Shown here: positions 28,268 through 34,954 of the stretch, piece by piece | How the letters are laid out: each line of letters opens with the position of its first letter | Numbering within the stretch: the stretch's first letter is position 1 | From: Asaia bogorensis | Lineage (GTDB): Bacteria > Pseudomonadota > Alphaproteobacteria > Acetobacterales > Acetobacteraceae | Direction: 5' to 3' | NCBI GenBank assembly: GCA_945873195.1 | Contig: CAMCDA010000008.1 | Location: 1-54,346, forward strand | DNA length: 54,346 nucleotides | Program-made: the position numbers and the translations under genes | The notes under the pieces: model-generated | The model's database searches: none | The model's input: the letters and a program-made list of their open reading frames with translations, nothing else | What the model was told of the DNA's origin: nothing

Positions 28268-28482
28268 CCCCCTCCCCCCTTGAGGGGGAGGGCCGGGGTG
28301 GGGGGTATCGCGGCACCGGCCGGGGGGTTCGACCCCTCACCCCAACCCTCTCCCGCAAGGGGAGAGGGGGATCGTTGGCCGCATGGGTGCCGATGCGCTG
28401 TGCGCCGCTCGCCCCGGCATAGCGGCACGGACTGGGGGATTGGGCCCCTCACCCCAACCCTCTCCCGCAAGGGGAGAGGGGG
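28268..28482. repeat. Block of palindromic repeats A-B-B
   Basis: The 303-bp gap between pgpA and pncB carries no gene. Repeat A with its GGGGTGGGGGG tail is at 28268-28306. Two copies of repeat B, a 38-bp unit starting CCCCTCACCCCAACC and ending AAGGGGAGAGGGGG, are at 28333-28370 and 28445-28482. The two B copies are identical. Confidence 0.75.
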
Positions 28483-28516
28483 AAGAGGCGTGCGTGCCGC
28501 GTTCGAGGACGCCGCC

Positions 28517-29713
28517 TCAGCCACCCGGCTTCCGCCGGGAACCGTTGCGGCGGAGGAGAAACTCGCGGCCAACCTTCACCATCGGAGTGCCATCGTACTC
28601 AACGATATCCGCCGTCGCGTAGGTCTCATGCCAGGAGTCCGGAATGAAACTCCCGGTCCCGATCAGGTCGATCGGCGCCCTGGCATCCGCCATCACCCGG
28701 CATTTATCGACCCCGAAGCCCGACGACGCGACAATCCGGGCATGGGGGAAGCCGGCCTCATTCAGCGCCTCCCGCGTGAACCAGATCGCGGCGGCGGACA
28801 CGCCAGTGCCGACCAGATAGCGCAGTTCGGTCTCGCTGCGATGGCGGCGGATGGCGCCGGGGACGTTGCGTTCCAGCACGGCGTAGCTCTCGGCGGGGTC
28901 CAGCCCCTCCAGGAACCGCCCGCCATGGGTATCGAGGCGAAACGACAGCTTCCCGGCCGCGGCGAGGTCAGGGAAGCGGCGGCAGACCGCGATGGCGTCG
29001 GTGATCTCCTGGCCAAAATAATCGACCAGGACGGTCATGGCCTCCTCCGGGAACGTCTCCCGGAACATCTCGGCCGCGCGGACGGTCGAGCCCGCATAGC
29101 CAATCAGCGAATGGGGCATGGTGCCGAACCCGCGTTCGGCGCCGAACCAATGGGCGGTGCCGTCATTGGCATTGCCGACGAAGCCGCGCGCGCCTTCCTT
29201 CTGCGCCGCCTGGCTGCCGACCGCGGCGGCATAGGCCATCATGTCCTGCATCTCGGCCCCCGCGCAGTGGCGGGCGTCCATCGCCAGGAAGGCGACCGAC
29301 GGCAACGACATGGCCATCTGATAGGCGTTGTGGGCCGCCACGCAGGCCGGCCCGATCTTTTGCAGCAGCAGGGTTTCCAGGTCGGACAACGCGACCATGC
29401 CGCCGGAGAGATAGGCCATCGGCTCACCGGCGCCGACCCAGTCGCCTTCCTTGTAGACAAGATCAATGTCGATGGACACGCCCCGGTCGGCGGCGGCGGC
29501 GCGCAGCCAGTCGACCATCAGGCGGGGCGCGCAGACCACGGGCCTGCGCATGAAGACGGCATAGACCACCGGCTTGTCGCCGAACCGCGCGACGATCCGC
29601 TTGGTCCGGTTGAAGTAGCTGTCGGTCCGCGCGGCGATATCCGCCGCGAGTTCCGATACAACCGGGGTCTTTGCCCCTTCGGCGTTTGCGCCGTTTCCTC
29701 CCGCGTCGGCCAT
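28517..29713 (-). CDS. pncB: Nicotinate phosphoribosyltransferase
   Basis: A 398-residue NAPRTase-family enzyme that makes nicotinate mononucleotide from nicotinate and PRPP in NAD salvage. Seen: LAADIAARTDSYFNRTKRIV at the N-terminus, PVVYAVFMRRP, a GFVGNANDGTAHWFG segment, GTMPHSLIGYAG (family GTxxH block), and VASSGFGVDKCRVM. It starts 4 nt after the DAHP synthase stop, so it shares that transcript and its attenuation control. Confidence 0.85.
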   Translation of the reverse strand: MADAGGNGANAEGAKTPVVSELAADIAARTDSYFNRTKRIVARFGDKPVVYAVFMRRPVVCAPRLMVDWLRAAAADRGVSIDIDLVYKEGDWVGAGEPMAYLSGGMVALSDLETLLLQKIGPACVAAHNAYQMAMSLPSVAFLAMDARHCAGAEMQDMMAYAAAVGSQAAQKEGARGFVGNANDGTAHWFGAERGFGTMPHSLIGYAGSTVRAAEMFRETFPEEAMTVLVDYFGQEITDAIAVCRRFPDLAAAGKLSFRLDTHGGRFLEGLDPAESYAVLERNVPGAIRRHRSETELRYLVGTGVSAAAIWFTREALNEAGFPHARIVASSGFGVDKCRVMADARAPIDLIGTGSFIPDSWHETYATADIVEYDGTPMVKVGREFLLRRNGSRRKPGG

Positions 29714-29717
29714 GCCG

Positions 29718-31112
29718 CTACTGCGCGGCGAGAGCGGGCATCGCCGCCGGGGACCGGCGCCGCTTGAGCATCTCGGCCACGAGGAACGAGAGTTCCAGCG
29801 ACTGTTCGGCGTTCAGCCTGGGGTCGCAGAAGGTCTCATACCGTTCCGAGAGATTGGCCTCGGTCAGGCGGCGGGCGCCGCCGGTGCACTCGGTCACGTT
29901 CTGGCCGGTCATCTCCACATGGACGCCGCCGGCCCAGGTGCCCTCGGCTTCATGGGTGTCAAAGAAGCCGCTGACCTCGCCCAGGATCGCATCGAAGTTA
30001 CGGGTCTTGAGCTTGTTCGACGCCGTCGTTGTGTTGCCGTGCATCGGGTCGCAGATCCAGACGACCTTGTGGCCGGCGTTGCGCACCGCGCGGACCAAGG
30101 GCGGCAGCTTGGCGGCGACCTTGTCGGCCCCCATGCGGCTGATCAGGGTGATCCGCCCCGCCTCATTCGCCGGGTTCAAGGTATCGAGGATCCGCAGCAG
30201 GTCGTCGGGTTCCTGGGTCGGCCCGACCTTCATGCCCAGCGGGTTCTTCACCCCGCGGAGGAATTCGACATGCGCGCCATTGGCCTGACGCGTGCGGTCG
30301 CCGATCCAGAGGAAGTGCGACGAACAGGCATACCAGTCGCCGGTCGTGGAATCGACGCGGGTCAGCGCCTGCTCATACGGCAGCAGAAGGGCTTCGTGGC
30401 TGACGTAGAAATCGGTCTCCCGCAGGTCCCGCGTGGTGGCGCTGGTCATGCCGCAGGCAGTCATGAAGTTCAGCGTCTCGTCGATGCGGGCGGCGAGGCC
30501 CTGGTACTGGGCGATCAGCGGGGACTGGCCGACGAAGTCCAGGTTCCACTGATGCACCTGGTGCAGGTCGGCATAGCCGCCGGATGCGAAGGCGCGCAGC
30601 AGGTTCAGGGTCGAGGCCGACTGGAAGTAACCGAACTCCATCCGCGCCGGGTCGGGGATGCGGGCTTCGGGGGTGAATTCCGGTCCGTTCACGATGTCGC
30701 CGCGATAGCTGGGCAGTTCCACGTCGCCCTGCTTCTCCACGTCCGACGAACGCGGCTTGGCGAACTGGCCAGCCATGCGGCCCATCTTCACGACGGGGAC
30801 TGACGCGCCGAAGGTCAGCACGACGGCCATCTGGAGCAGCACGCGGAAGGTGTCGCGGATGACGTTGGCCGTGAAGTCCGAGAAGCTCTCGGCGCAATCA
30901 CCACCCTGCAGGACGAAGGCCTTGCCCTCGGCCGCCTGGCCCAGCGCTTCCTTGAGGCGGCGCGCCTCTCCGGCAAAAACCAGCGGCGGGAAGCGGCCAA
31001 TACGGGCTTCCATCGCGGCGAGCTTGTCGAGGTCCGGATAGGTCGGGACCTGGCGGATCGGGCAGGCGCGCCAGGAATCAGGCGTCCAGGGCGCTTGGGA
31101 TGCGGTCGTCAT
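29718..31112 (-). CDS. Class II 3-deoxy-7-phosphoheptulonate (DAHP) synthase
   Basis: A 464-residue class II (plant/AroH-II type) enzyme, first step of the shikimate pathway: PEP plus erythrose 4-phosphate to DAHP. Seen: the N-terminal [31 protein letters not shown] with the metal-binding Cys near 74, [14 protein letters not shown], and [13 protein letters not shown]. Length is typical. AAGGAG sits 7 nt before the ATG, which overlaps the stop of a 36-codon upstream frame. Class II enzymes supply Phe, Tyr and Trp pathways, consistent with the aromatic-codon leader upstream. pncB follows in the operon. Confidence 0.93.
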   Translation of the reverse strand: MTTASQAPWTPDSWRACPIRQVPTYPDLDKLAAMEARIGRFPPLVFAGEARRLKEALGQAAEGKAFVLQGGDCAESFSDFTANVIRDTFRVLLQMAVVLTFGASVPVVKMGRMAGQFAKPRSSDVEKQGDVELPSYRGDIVNGPEFTPEARIPDPARMEFGYFQSASTLNLLRAFASGGYADLHQVHQWNLDFVGQSPLIAQYQGLAARIDETLNFMTACGMTSATTRDLRETDFYVSHEALLLPYEQALTRVDSTTGDWYACSSHFLWIGDRTRQANGAHVEFLRGVKNPLGMKVGPTQEPDDLLRILDTLNPANEAGRITLISRMGADKVAAKLPPLVRAVRNAGHKVVWICDPMHGNTTTASNKLKTRNFDAILGEVSGFFDTHEAEGTWAGGVHVEMTGQNVTECTGGARRLTEANLSERYETFCDPRLNAEQSLELSFLVAEMLKRRRSPAAMPALAAQ

Positions 31113-31219
31113 GATGTCACTCCTTGGGCGCCGTTATGTCGGGAAATGCGCGGGCTGGCTACTGGCCCCCCTGTGGGGTGGGCGGTCCGGGCTGGGGCGT
31201 CGACGTTGGAACGTCGCAT
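31109..31219 (-). CDS. 36-codon upstream frame coupled to DAHP synthase
   Basis: ATG at 31219 behind a strong AACAGGAGG site, ending with a TGA that overlaps the DAHP synthase ATG. The peptide ([18 protein letters not shown]...) is basic and polar with no known domain. Its strong start and 4-bp overlap suggest a coupling cistron rather than a functional protein. It lies after the attenuator terminator. Confidence 0.5.
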   Translation of the reverse strand: MRRSNVDAPARTAHPTGGPVASPRISRHNGAQGVTS

Positions 31220-31286
31220 GGGAACCTCCTGTTCAGTTGCGGGAGGCCGGTCCACCGGGACGGAATTTTGCTGAGCAAAGCCTGGG

Positions 31287-31316
31287 CAAAACAAAAGCCG
31301 CCTCGGGGGGCGGCTT
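31287..31316 (-). terminator. Attenuator terminator of the DAHP synthase leader
   Basis: On the minus strand AAGCCGCC (31316-31309), a 6-nt loop and GGCGGCTT (31302-31295) form a perfect 8-bp stem, followed by TTTTGTTTTG (31296-31287). A standard intrinsic terminator between the leader peptide and the structural genes. Confidence 0.85.
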
Positions 31317-31342
31317 CGGTATCTTGCTATGGGTGCACGAAC

Positions 31343-31411
31343 CTAGACCGCCGGGGTGTAATACCAGCGGTACCAAAATCGTGAGGTCGGAAGGGCGATC
31401 AGCGTGTCCAT
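31343..31411 (-). CDS. Aromatic-rich leader peptide controlling DAHP synthase
   Basis: A 22-codon frame from ATG 31411 to TAG 31345-31343, too short for ordinary gene finding. Codons 12-18 read F-W-Y-R-W-Y-Y (TTT TGG TAC CGC TGG TAT TAC). RNA arm 1, ACCGCTGG (31371-31364), pairs with arm 2, CCGGCGGT (31354-31347), over 8 bp. Arm 2 can instead pair with GCCGCC of the terminator (31314-31309). A ribosome paused on the Trp/Tyr codons would cover arm 1, free arm 2 and prevent termination. No Shine-Dalgarno sequence; the promoter places transcription start almost at the ATG, as known for the leaderless trpL of Sinorhizobium. Confidence 0.85.
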   Translation of the reverse strand: MDTLIALPTSRFWYRWYYTPAV

Positions 31412-31418
31412 GATCGGC

Positions 31419-31447
31419 TATCTAACATCGGCCCCGGGTCGGCGCAA
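31419..31447 (-). promoter_or_regulatory. Promoter for the DAHP synthase leader transcript
   Basis: TTGCGC (31447-31442), 17-bp spacer, TAGATA (31424-31419). The -10 is imperfect (3 of 6) but its position, 7 nt before the leader ATG, is what a leaderless leader-peptide mRNA requires. Confidence 0.5.
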
Positions 31448-31524
31448 GATCGTCATACGGCCGCCCATGGCGTTCCCCTTGCCTGTCCTGGTAACATGGA
31501 TCATCCACCAGGAAGGAACCACCC

Positions 31525-32106
31525 ATGTCCGCGGCAGACCCCAACCGAGTCGTCCTGACCGGCGAGAACCCGTTCATCCGGCTCAGCGAAACCGATGGCG
31601 GCCCGATCACCACCAATGCCAGCTTCTGGCGGATCATCACCTCGGGCGCCGGCCCGGGCCATGTGCTGTATCTGAAAAGCGAGCTGACCGACGATGAGTG
31701 GCGCATCTACTCCGACAACATGGCGATGGCGCGCTGGCTGCAGAACACCGTGCAGGGCATGCTGAACGCCGAGTTGAAGGACACCTCGATCCCGATCATC
31801 GAGGCGAGCTTCGCCAAGTCGGGCGACGCGCGCGACTTCTGGACGGAAACCGTCGACACCTTCGACGAAACGATCGCGCTGACCTGGCACGACATCGGCG
31901 ATCCGTTGCTGATCCACACCTACCCGAACCAGGGTCCCGAGGGTCGTCCCTATGGCGTCTGCACGGTCCTGATCCCCTGCCTGTCCACCCGGCTGACGGT
32001 GAACGGCATCCAGGCCAAGGGCCAATCCTTCCCGCGCGTGCGCGAAGCCCGGCCGTTCAGCACCAGTGCCCTGGCGTTCTGCGAGAGCTGGACCGAAGCG
32101 CGCTGA
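31525..32106 (+). CDS. Conserved hypothetical protein
   Basis: A 193-residue acidic, soluble protein with no signal peptide or membrane segment and no domain I recognise. It holds short notable stretches such as NPFIRLSETDGGPITTNASFWR near the N-terminus and LTWHDIGDPLLIHTYPNQGPEGRPYGV toward the middle. GGAAGGA precedes the ATG and an intrinsic terminator follows the stop, so it is a single-gene transcript. It is divergent from the DAHP synthase leader. Codon use matches its neighbours, so it is a genuine gene of unknown role. Confidence 0.8.
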   Translation: MSAADPNRVVLTGENPFIRLSETDGGPITTNASFWRIITSGAGPGHVLYLKSELTDDEWRIYSDNMAMARWLQNTVQGMLNAELKDTSIPIIEASFAKSGDARDFWTETVDTFDETIALTWHDIGDPLLIHTYPNQGPEGRPYGVCTVLIPCLSTRLTVNGIQAKGQSFPRVREARPFSTSALAFCESWTEAR

Positions 32107-32115
32107 GCCGATACA

Positions 32116-32148
32116 CGCCACCCCGTTCCGGAAACGGGGTGGCGTTTC
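32116..32148 (+). terminator. Intrinsic terminator
   Basis: CGCCACCCCGTT (32116-32127) pairs perfectly with AACGGGGTGGCG (32133-32144), 12 bp with a short loop, then TTTCAT. It ends the transcript of the 193-residue protein. Confidence 0.8.
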
Positions 32149-32207
32149 ATTGCCGATAGGGCGATGCCAAACCGTTGCGGTCTGGCTTGCCCCACCGACC
32201 GCCTATT

Positions 32208-33011
32208 TCAATCGACCGCGTTCCTGGCCCCCAGGACAACCTGACCCAACCGCGACCGCTCCCACGAGAACCGCGGCCCATCCGGCGTCCGGCCGGCGAT
32301 CTCCAGCACCAGCTTGCGGGTCATCGCCTCTCCGAACCGAGCGAAATCCCGGACTTCCAGCGCGAAGGCGCCAGGACCGCCGACCACGTTCTCCCGAAAG
32401 TAGTTCAGCAGCCCACCGGGCGGGTTCACATGCGCCTGCGCCCAGGGGAATGGGTTTTCGTTGATGATGGCCAGCGCGTTGATGATGATGCCCTGCCCCA
32501 CCGCCCCATCCCGCGCCTCCGTCACATCACGTCCCGAGTTGCTGGTGCCATCCCCGCAGACATCGATCACCCGCCGGGTGGGATTGACGCCGCTTTCGGC
32601 CAGCAACTGCACGCCACGCTCAATCCCCTCACCGATTGCTGTGCGGCCCCAATAGGATCGCGGTTCCCCGGCCAGGCGGGCGGCAAAGGCCTCGGCCGAG
32701 GAGCGATCGCGGATCACACTCCAATCCAGGACCGTCTTGACCTCCCCCGCGCCGGCGAACTCGACATAGGCGACCGCGATCACGCCCAGCGCGCCACCGC
32801 GGATTGCGTTGATGACCTGCTGGCTGGTGAAGGCCGCGACGTAACCTTCCTTCTGCAACTTGTATTCACCGTCATTCACACTGCGCGAAACGTCCGACAC
32901 CAGCACGATGGCGACATCCACGTCCTCGGCCGAACGGGCCGGCCCCGCGGCGAACGGACCCGCGGCAAACAGCATGATCGCGCAGACAACCAGCCAGGCG
33001 CTCCGAGCCAT
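32208..33011 (-). CDS. DUF1194 von Willebrand-like secreted protein
   Basis: A 267-residue protein with a signal peptide (MARSAWLVVCAIMLFAAGPFA, cleavage near ARSAED). A vWA-like domain follows: AIVLVSDVSRSVNDGEYKLQ carries the MIDAS D-x-S-x-S metal motif, and RVIDVCGDGTSNSGRDVTEARDGAV is the DUF1194 signature. Probably periplasmic. Start set at ATG 33011; a GTG at 33020 is in frame. No partner genes adjoin it, so its ligand is unknown. Confidence 0.85.
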   Translation of the reverse strand: MARSAWLVVCAIMLFAAGPFAAGPARSAEDVDVAIVLVSDVSRSVNDGEYKLQKEGYVAAFTSQQVINAIRGGALGVIAVAYVEFAGAGEVKTVLDWSVIRDRSSAEAFAARLAGEPRSYWGRTAIGEGIERGVQLLAESGVNPTRRVIDVCGDGTSNSGRDVTEARDGAVGQGIIINALAIINENPFPWAQAHVNPPGGLLNYFRENVVGGPGAFALEVRDFARFGEAMTRKLVLEIAGRTPDGPRFSWERSRLGQVVLGARNAVD

Positions 33012-33098
33012 CGACCCCACCCCCTGCCTTATTGAGCAAGCCGTCCATCATGACGCGCCGGGCTGGCCTTTCAGCAAGAAAAATCCGCCGGACGGGGC

Positions 33099-33749
33099 CT
33101 ACTGGCTGACCCAGATGATCCGATGCACCCAGGCCACCTCGCTCAGGTCGAAGCCCCGGTGCGGATGCTGCGGGTTCAGGCTGAGAAGTTCGATCCGGCG
33201 CGCCGACCGCCGAGCGAGTTCCTTGGCCATCACCTCCCCCTGCAGGGTCCGCACCACGACGCGGTCGCCCCGGCGGGTGGGCGCGTTGGGGGACACGATG
33301 ACCTGATCGCCGTCGCGAAACACCGGCTCCATCGAGTCACCGCTGATTTCCAGGGCATAGGCGTTCAGGTCGCCAATTTCAGGCAGGCTGACTTCATCCC
33401 AGCCACCGCCGACCGGATAGCCGCCATCGTCGAAGAACCCGTCGCCGCCGGCCTGGGCGAGGCCGATCAGCGGAATCCGCCGCACGGTGGCGCGGGAGGT
33501 GGTGTTGGACGCGAGGGCGCGGGCGCCGGAGACCAGGGCGGTGAACTGTTCCAGCGTGGCGCCGGTCGCGTCCAGCACCTTGGACACGCTTTCCGTGCCC
33601 GGCCAGCGCGCCCGCCCATCCGGCATCCGGCGCTTGGATGGGTTGAAGGTGGTGGGATCCAGCCCGGCACGCTTGGCCAGGCCCGAGGCGGACATCCCGT
33701 GTTCCGCCGCCAGCGTATCAAGCGCGCGCCAGATATCCTCATGCTTCAT
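33099..33749 (-). CDS. S24-family self-cleaving transcriptional repressor
   Basis: A 216-residue LexA/CI-like regulator. N-terminal XRE-type HTH (about 1-75; MSASGLAKRAGLDPTTFNPSKR). C-terminal S24 domain with cleavage-type Ala100-Gly101, nucleophile S139 (SGDSMEPVF) and general base K176 (EVMAKEL). Regulators of this type lose DNA binding when they cleave themselves after a stress signal. It is divergent from the 33916 gene, and TTTCCTA/TAGGAAA half-sites lie in the shared promoter. Start set at 33749; a longer in-frame start is less likely. Confidence 0.87.
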   Translation of the reverse strand: MKHEDIWRALDTLAAEHGMSASGLAKRAGLDPTTFNPSKRRMPDGRARWPGTESVSKVLDATGATLEQFTALVSGARALASNTTSRATVRRIPLIGLAQAGGDGFFDDGGYPVGGGWDEVSLPEIGDLNAYALEISGDSMEPVFRDGDQVIVSPNAPTRRGDRVVVRTLQGEVMAKELARRSARRIELLSLNPQHPHRGFDLSEVAWVHRIIWVSQ

Positions 33750-33787
33750 GACGCCATTCCCCGTGCCCAGAATCCGAATGGGCACAG

Positions 33788-33821
33788 TTTCCTAGGTTTC
33801 GCGGCAAATTGAAATAGGAAA
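33788..33821. promoter_or_regulatory. Inverted TTTCCTA/TAGGAAA half-sites in the S24 repressor promoter
   Basis: TTTCCTA (33788-33794) and TAGGAAA (33815-33821) are mirror copies in the 166-bp divergent region. A -35-like TTGAAA (33809-33814) for the forward gene abuts the right half-site. The half-site recurs as a tight palindrome at 34317. Confidence 0.5.
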
Positions 33822-33915
33822 AACGCCCTTTCGTACTTGCCATGATATGCAATCCATGGTTGAATTTTGCCATCAAGCGCCACAACCCGGCCAAAAGGCC
33901 GGCAGGGAGTATCCC

Positions 33916-34614
33916 ATGCCGCAGCTCGCCCACAAGATCGCCGACGCCCCCCCAGCCCGCACCCCGGCCGACTTCGCCCAATCGGGGCCGGTCACACAAC
34001 CTTTCCGCGACGCCGCCGAGGCCTGGCTCTGGACCATGGCCGCCCTCACCGCTCGCCGGGACGGCGCGCGCTACACCGCCAACAAGGGCCGGACATCCCG
34101 CCCGTGCGAGCCAGACGATGTCGTGCGTTGCCTGGACAGCCTGTATCGCCAGCGCAGGATCGACCTGACGCACGCGCGTATCCTGCGGATTTGGGGCGAA
34201 CGCCAGGCCACACCCAATCCGGCTTATCCGACGGAACGTAATGACTGGCGGTTGTGGCAGGAAGCGTTGGAACGCCTGGAGTGGCCGCTGCGCATGAAAG
34301 GCATCGTGGCGTTATTTTCCTATTTTTATAGGAATATTATCGTTGACAGGAGCCCCATCCCACCGTTAAGGTCAATCTTGTCAACGGGACAGGTGCGAAC
34401 ACCCTCCCAGACCCGAATTGCCCGCCGCTGCTCCCGCCCAGGAGCAGCGGCTTTTTTTTGCCCGAAAGGACCCAACCCATGGTTTTCGCAGTCCGCAACC
34501 TTTCCGTGCTGGCCTATGCCAACGGCTTCACCCTTTGGCACTACAAGGCGGGCAAGGAACGGCTGGAGGCGGTGTCCCGCGCGAATTTCTTCGGCGATGC
34601 CGCGGATATGCTGA
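33916..34614 (+). CDS. Conserved hypothetical protein with anomalous C-terminus
   Basis: The first ~135 codons encode a well-formed protein: PFRDAAEAWLWTMAALTARRDGARY, RPCEPDDVVRCLDSLYRQRRIDLTHARILRIWGERQATPNP, WRLWQEALERLEWPLRMKGIVA. I take this as a conserved alphaproteobacterial family of unknown role. After about 34315 the frame passes through an AT-rich operator, a promoter and an intrinsic terminator and into the next gene in another frame, so residues after ~135 are probably not native. A lost stop codon or small deletion is likely. Start at 33916 behind GGGAG. Confidence 0.6.
   Translation: MPQLAHKIADAPPARTPADFAQSGPVTQPFRDAAEAWLWTMAALTARRDGARYTANKGRTSRPCEPDDVVRCLDSLYRQRRIDLTHARILRIWGERQATPNPAYPTERNDWRLWQEALERLEWPLRMKGIVALFSYFYRNIIVDRSPIPPLRSILSTGQVRTPSQTRIARRCSRPGAAAFFCPKGPNPWFSQSATFPCWPMPTASPFGTTRRARNGWRRCPARISSAMPRIC
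34317..34334. promoter_or_regulatory. Palindromic operator TTCCTAT-TTTT-ATAGGAA
   Basis: Perfect 7-bp arms around TTTT, directly before a TTGACA -35 box. With flanks it shares 11 identical bases (TTTTCCTATTT) with the reverse strand of the S24 repressor promoter, so the same protein probably binds both. Confidence 0.55.
34343..34372 (+). promoter_or_regulatory. Promoter with consensus -35
   Basis: TTGACA (34343-34348), 18-bp spacer, TAAGGT (34367-34372). GTTGACA (34342) and TGTCAAC (34380) also form inverted copies across the presumed start point. Confidence 0.45.
34379..34459 (+). ncRNA. Candidate ~80-nt small RNA
   Basis: Starts just after the 34343-34372 promoter and ends at the U8 terminator at 34459. 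It contains no convincing start codon with a ribosome site. It may equally be an attenuated 5' leader of the 78-residue gene that begins at 34479. Expression is unproven. Confidence 0.35.
34424..34459 (+). terminator. Strong intrinsic terminator
   Basis: GCCGCTGCTCC (34424-34434) and GGAGCAGCGGC (34441-34451) make a perfect 11-bp stem with a 6-nt loop, followed by eight T. It lies only 20 bp before the next gene's ATG. Confidence 0.9.
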
Positions 34615-34715
34615 TGGTGGGCGATCTGGTGATGGTTTCGGCCGCGGACGGCGCCCGGATCGTCTGCGTGACGCTCTCCGATATCGAGACGGTGACCACC
34701 GCGCCGCTGGCCTGA
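34479..34715 (+). CDS. Small conserved hypothetical protein
   Basis: A 78-residue protein, MVFAVRNLSVLAYANGFTLWHYKAG...FFGDAADMLMVGDLVMVSA, resembling short proteins encoded in prophage or structural-gene clusters of Acetobacteraceae, where it may be a virion or surface component (weak recollection, not proven). AAAGGA lies about 8 nt before the ATG, directly after the terminator, so expression probably requires read-through or a start close to the hairpin. Confidence 0.65.
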   Translation: MVFAVRNLSVLAYANGFTLWHYKAGKERLEAVSRANFFGDAADMLMVGDLVMVSAADGARIVCVTLSDIETVTTAPLA

Positions 34716-34718
34716 CGT

Positions 34719-34928
34719 CTACCGTCCCATCAGGGCGCCATGCCGTTCCCGCCCCGCCTCGGTCAGGTGGAACCGCCCGTCGGCCCGGGGTTCAGCCAGG
34801 CCCTTGTTCTCCAACCGACGCAGGCAGCCCGCGTCCTTCAGGTCGGCCGGACGCCCCGCCCCACCCGCCAGCAACAGGCGATGCAAGGCGGAACGGCAGC
34901 AGGTTTCGAGGTAGGGCTGGTCCCACAT
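34719..34928 (-). CDS. Small winged-helix-like hypothetical protein
   Basis: A 69-residue protein, MWDQPYLETCCRSALHRLLLAGG...LRRLENKGLAEPRADGRFHLTEAGRERHG. The C-terminal pattern (LxxKGLxxxxxDGRFxLTEAGRxRH) resembles the wing and final helix of small winged-helix proteins. Convergent with the 78-residue gene; 26 bp downstream of the binding-protein gene on the same strand. Confidence 0.55.
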   Translation of the reverse strand: MWDQPYLETCCRSALHRLLLAGGAGRPADLKDAGCLRRLENKGLAEPRADGRFHLTEAGRERHGALMGR

Positions 34929-34954
34929 TGCCTATGGCCGGACGCGACGACGGT

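Noticed and set aside
28268-28482. Intrinsic terminators in the pgpA-pncB gap
   Set aside because: Hairpins are strong but lack T runs and recur identically elsewhere, so they are better called repeats.
27860-29767. 635-codon open frame on the plus strand across pgpA, the repeats and pncB
   Set aside because: Runs through palindromic repeats and opposite two clear genes; no protein-like blocks.
31295-31316. Simple terminator for the + strand gene at 31525
   Set aside because: It lies upstream of that gene, and the T run is on the minus strand downstream of the leader peptide; it belongs to the DAHP synthase leader.
34479-34715. Prophage remnant
   Set aside because: One small phage-like protein and an S24 repressor are not enough; no integrase, structural genes or att sites seen.
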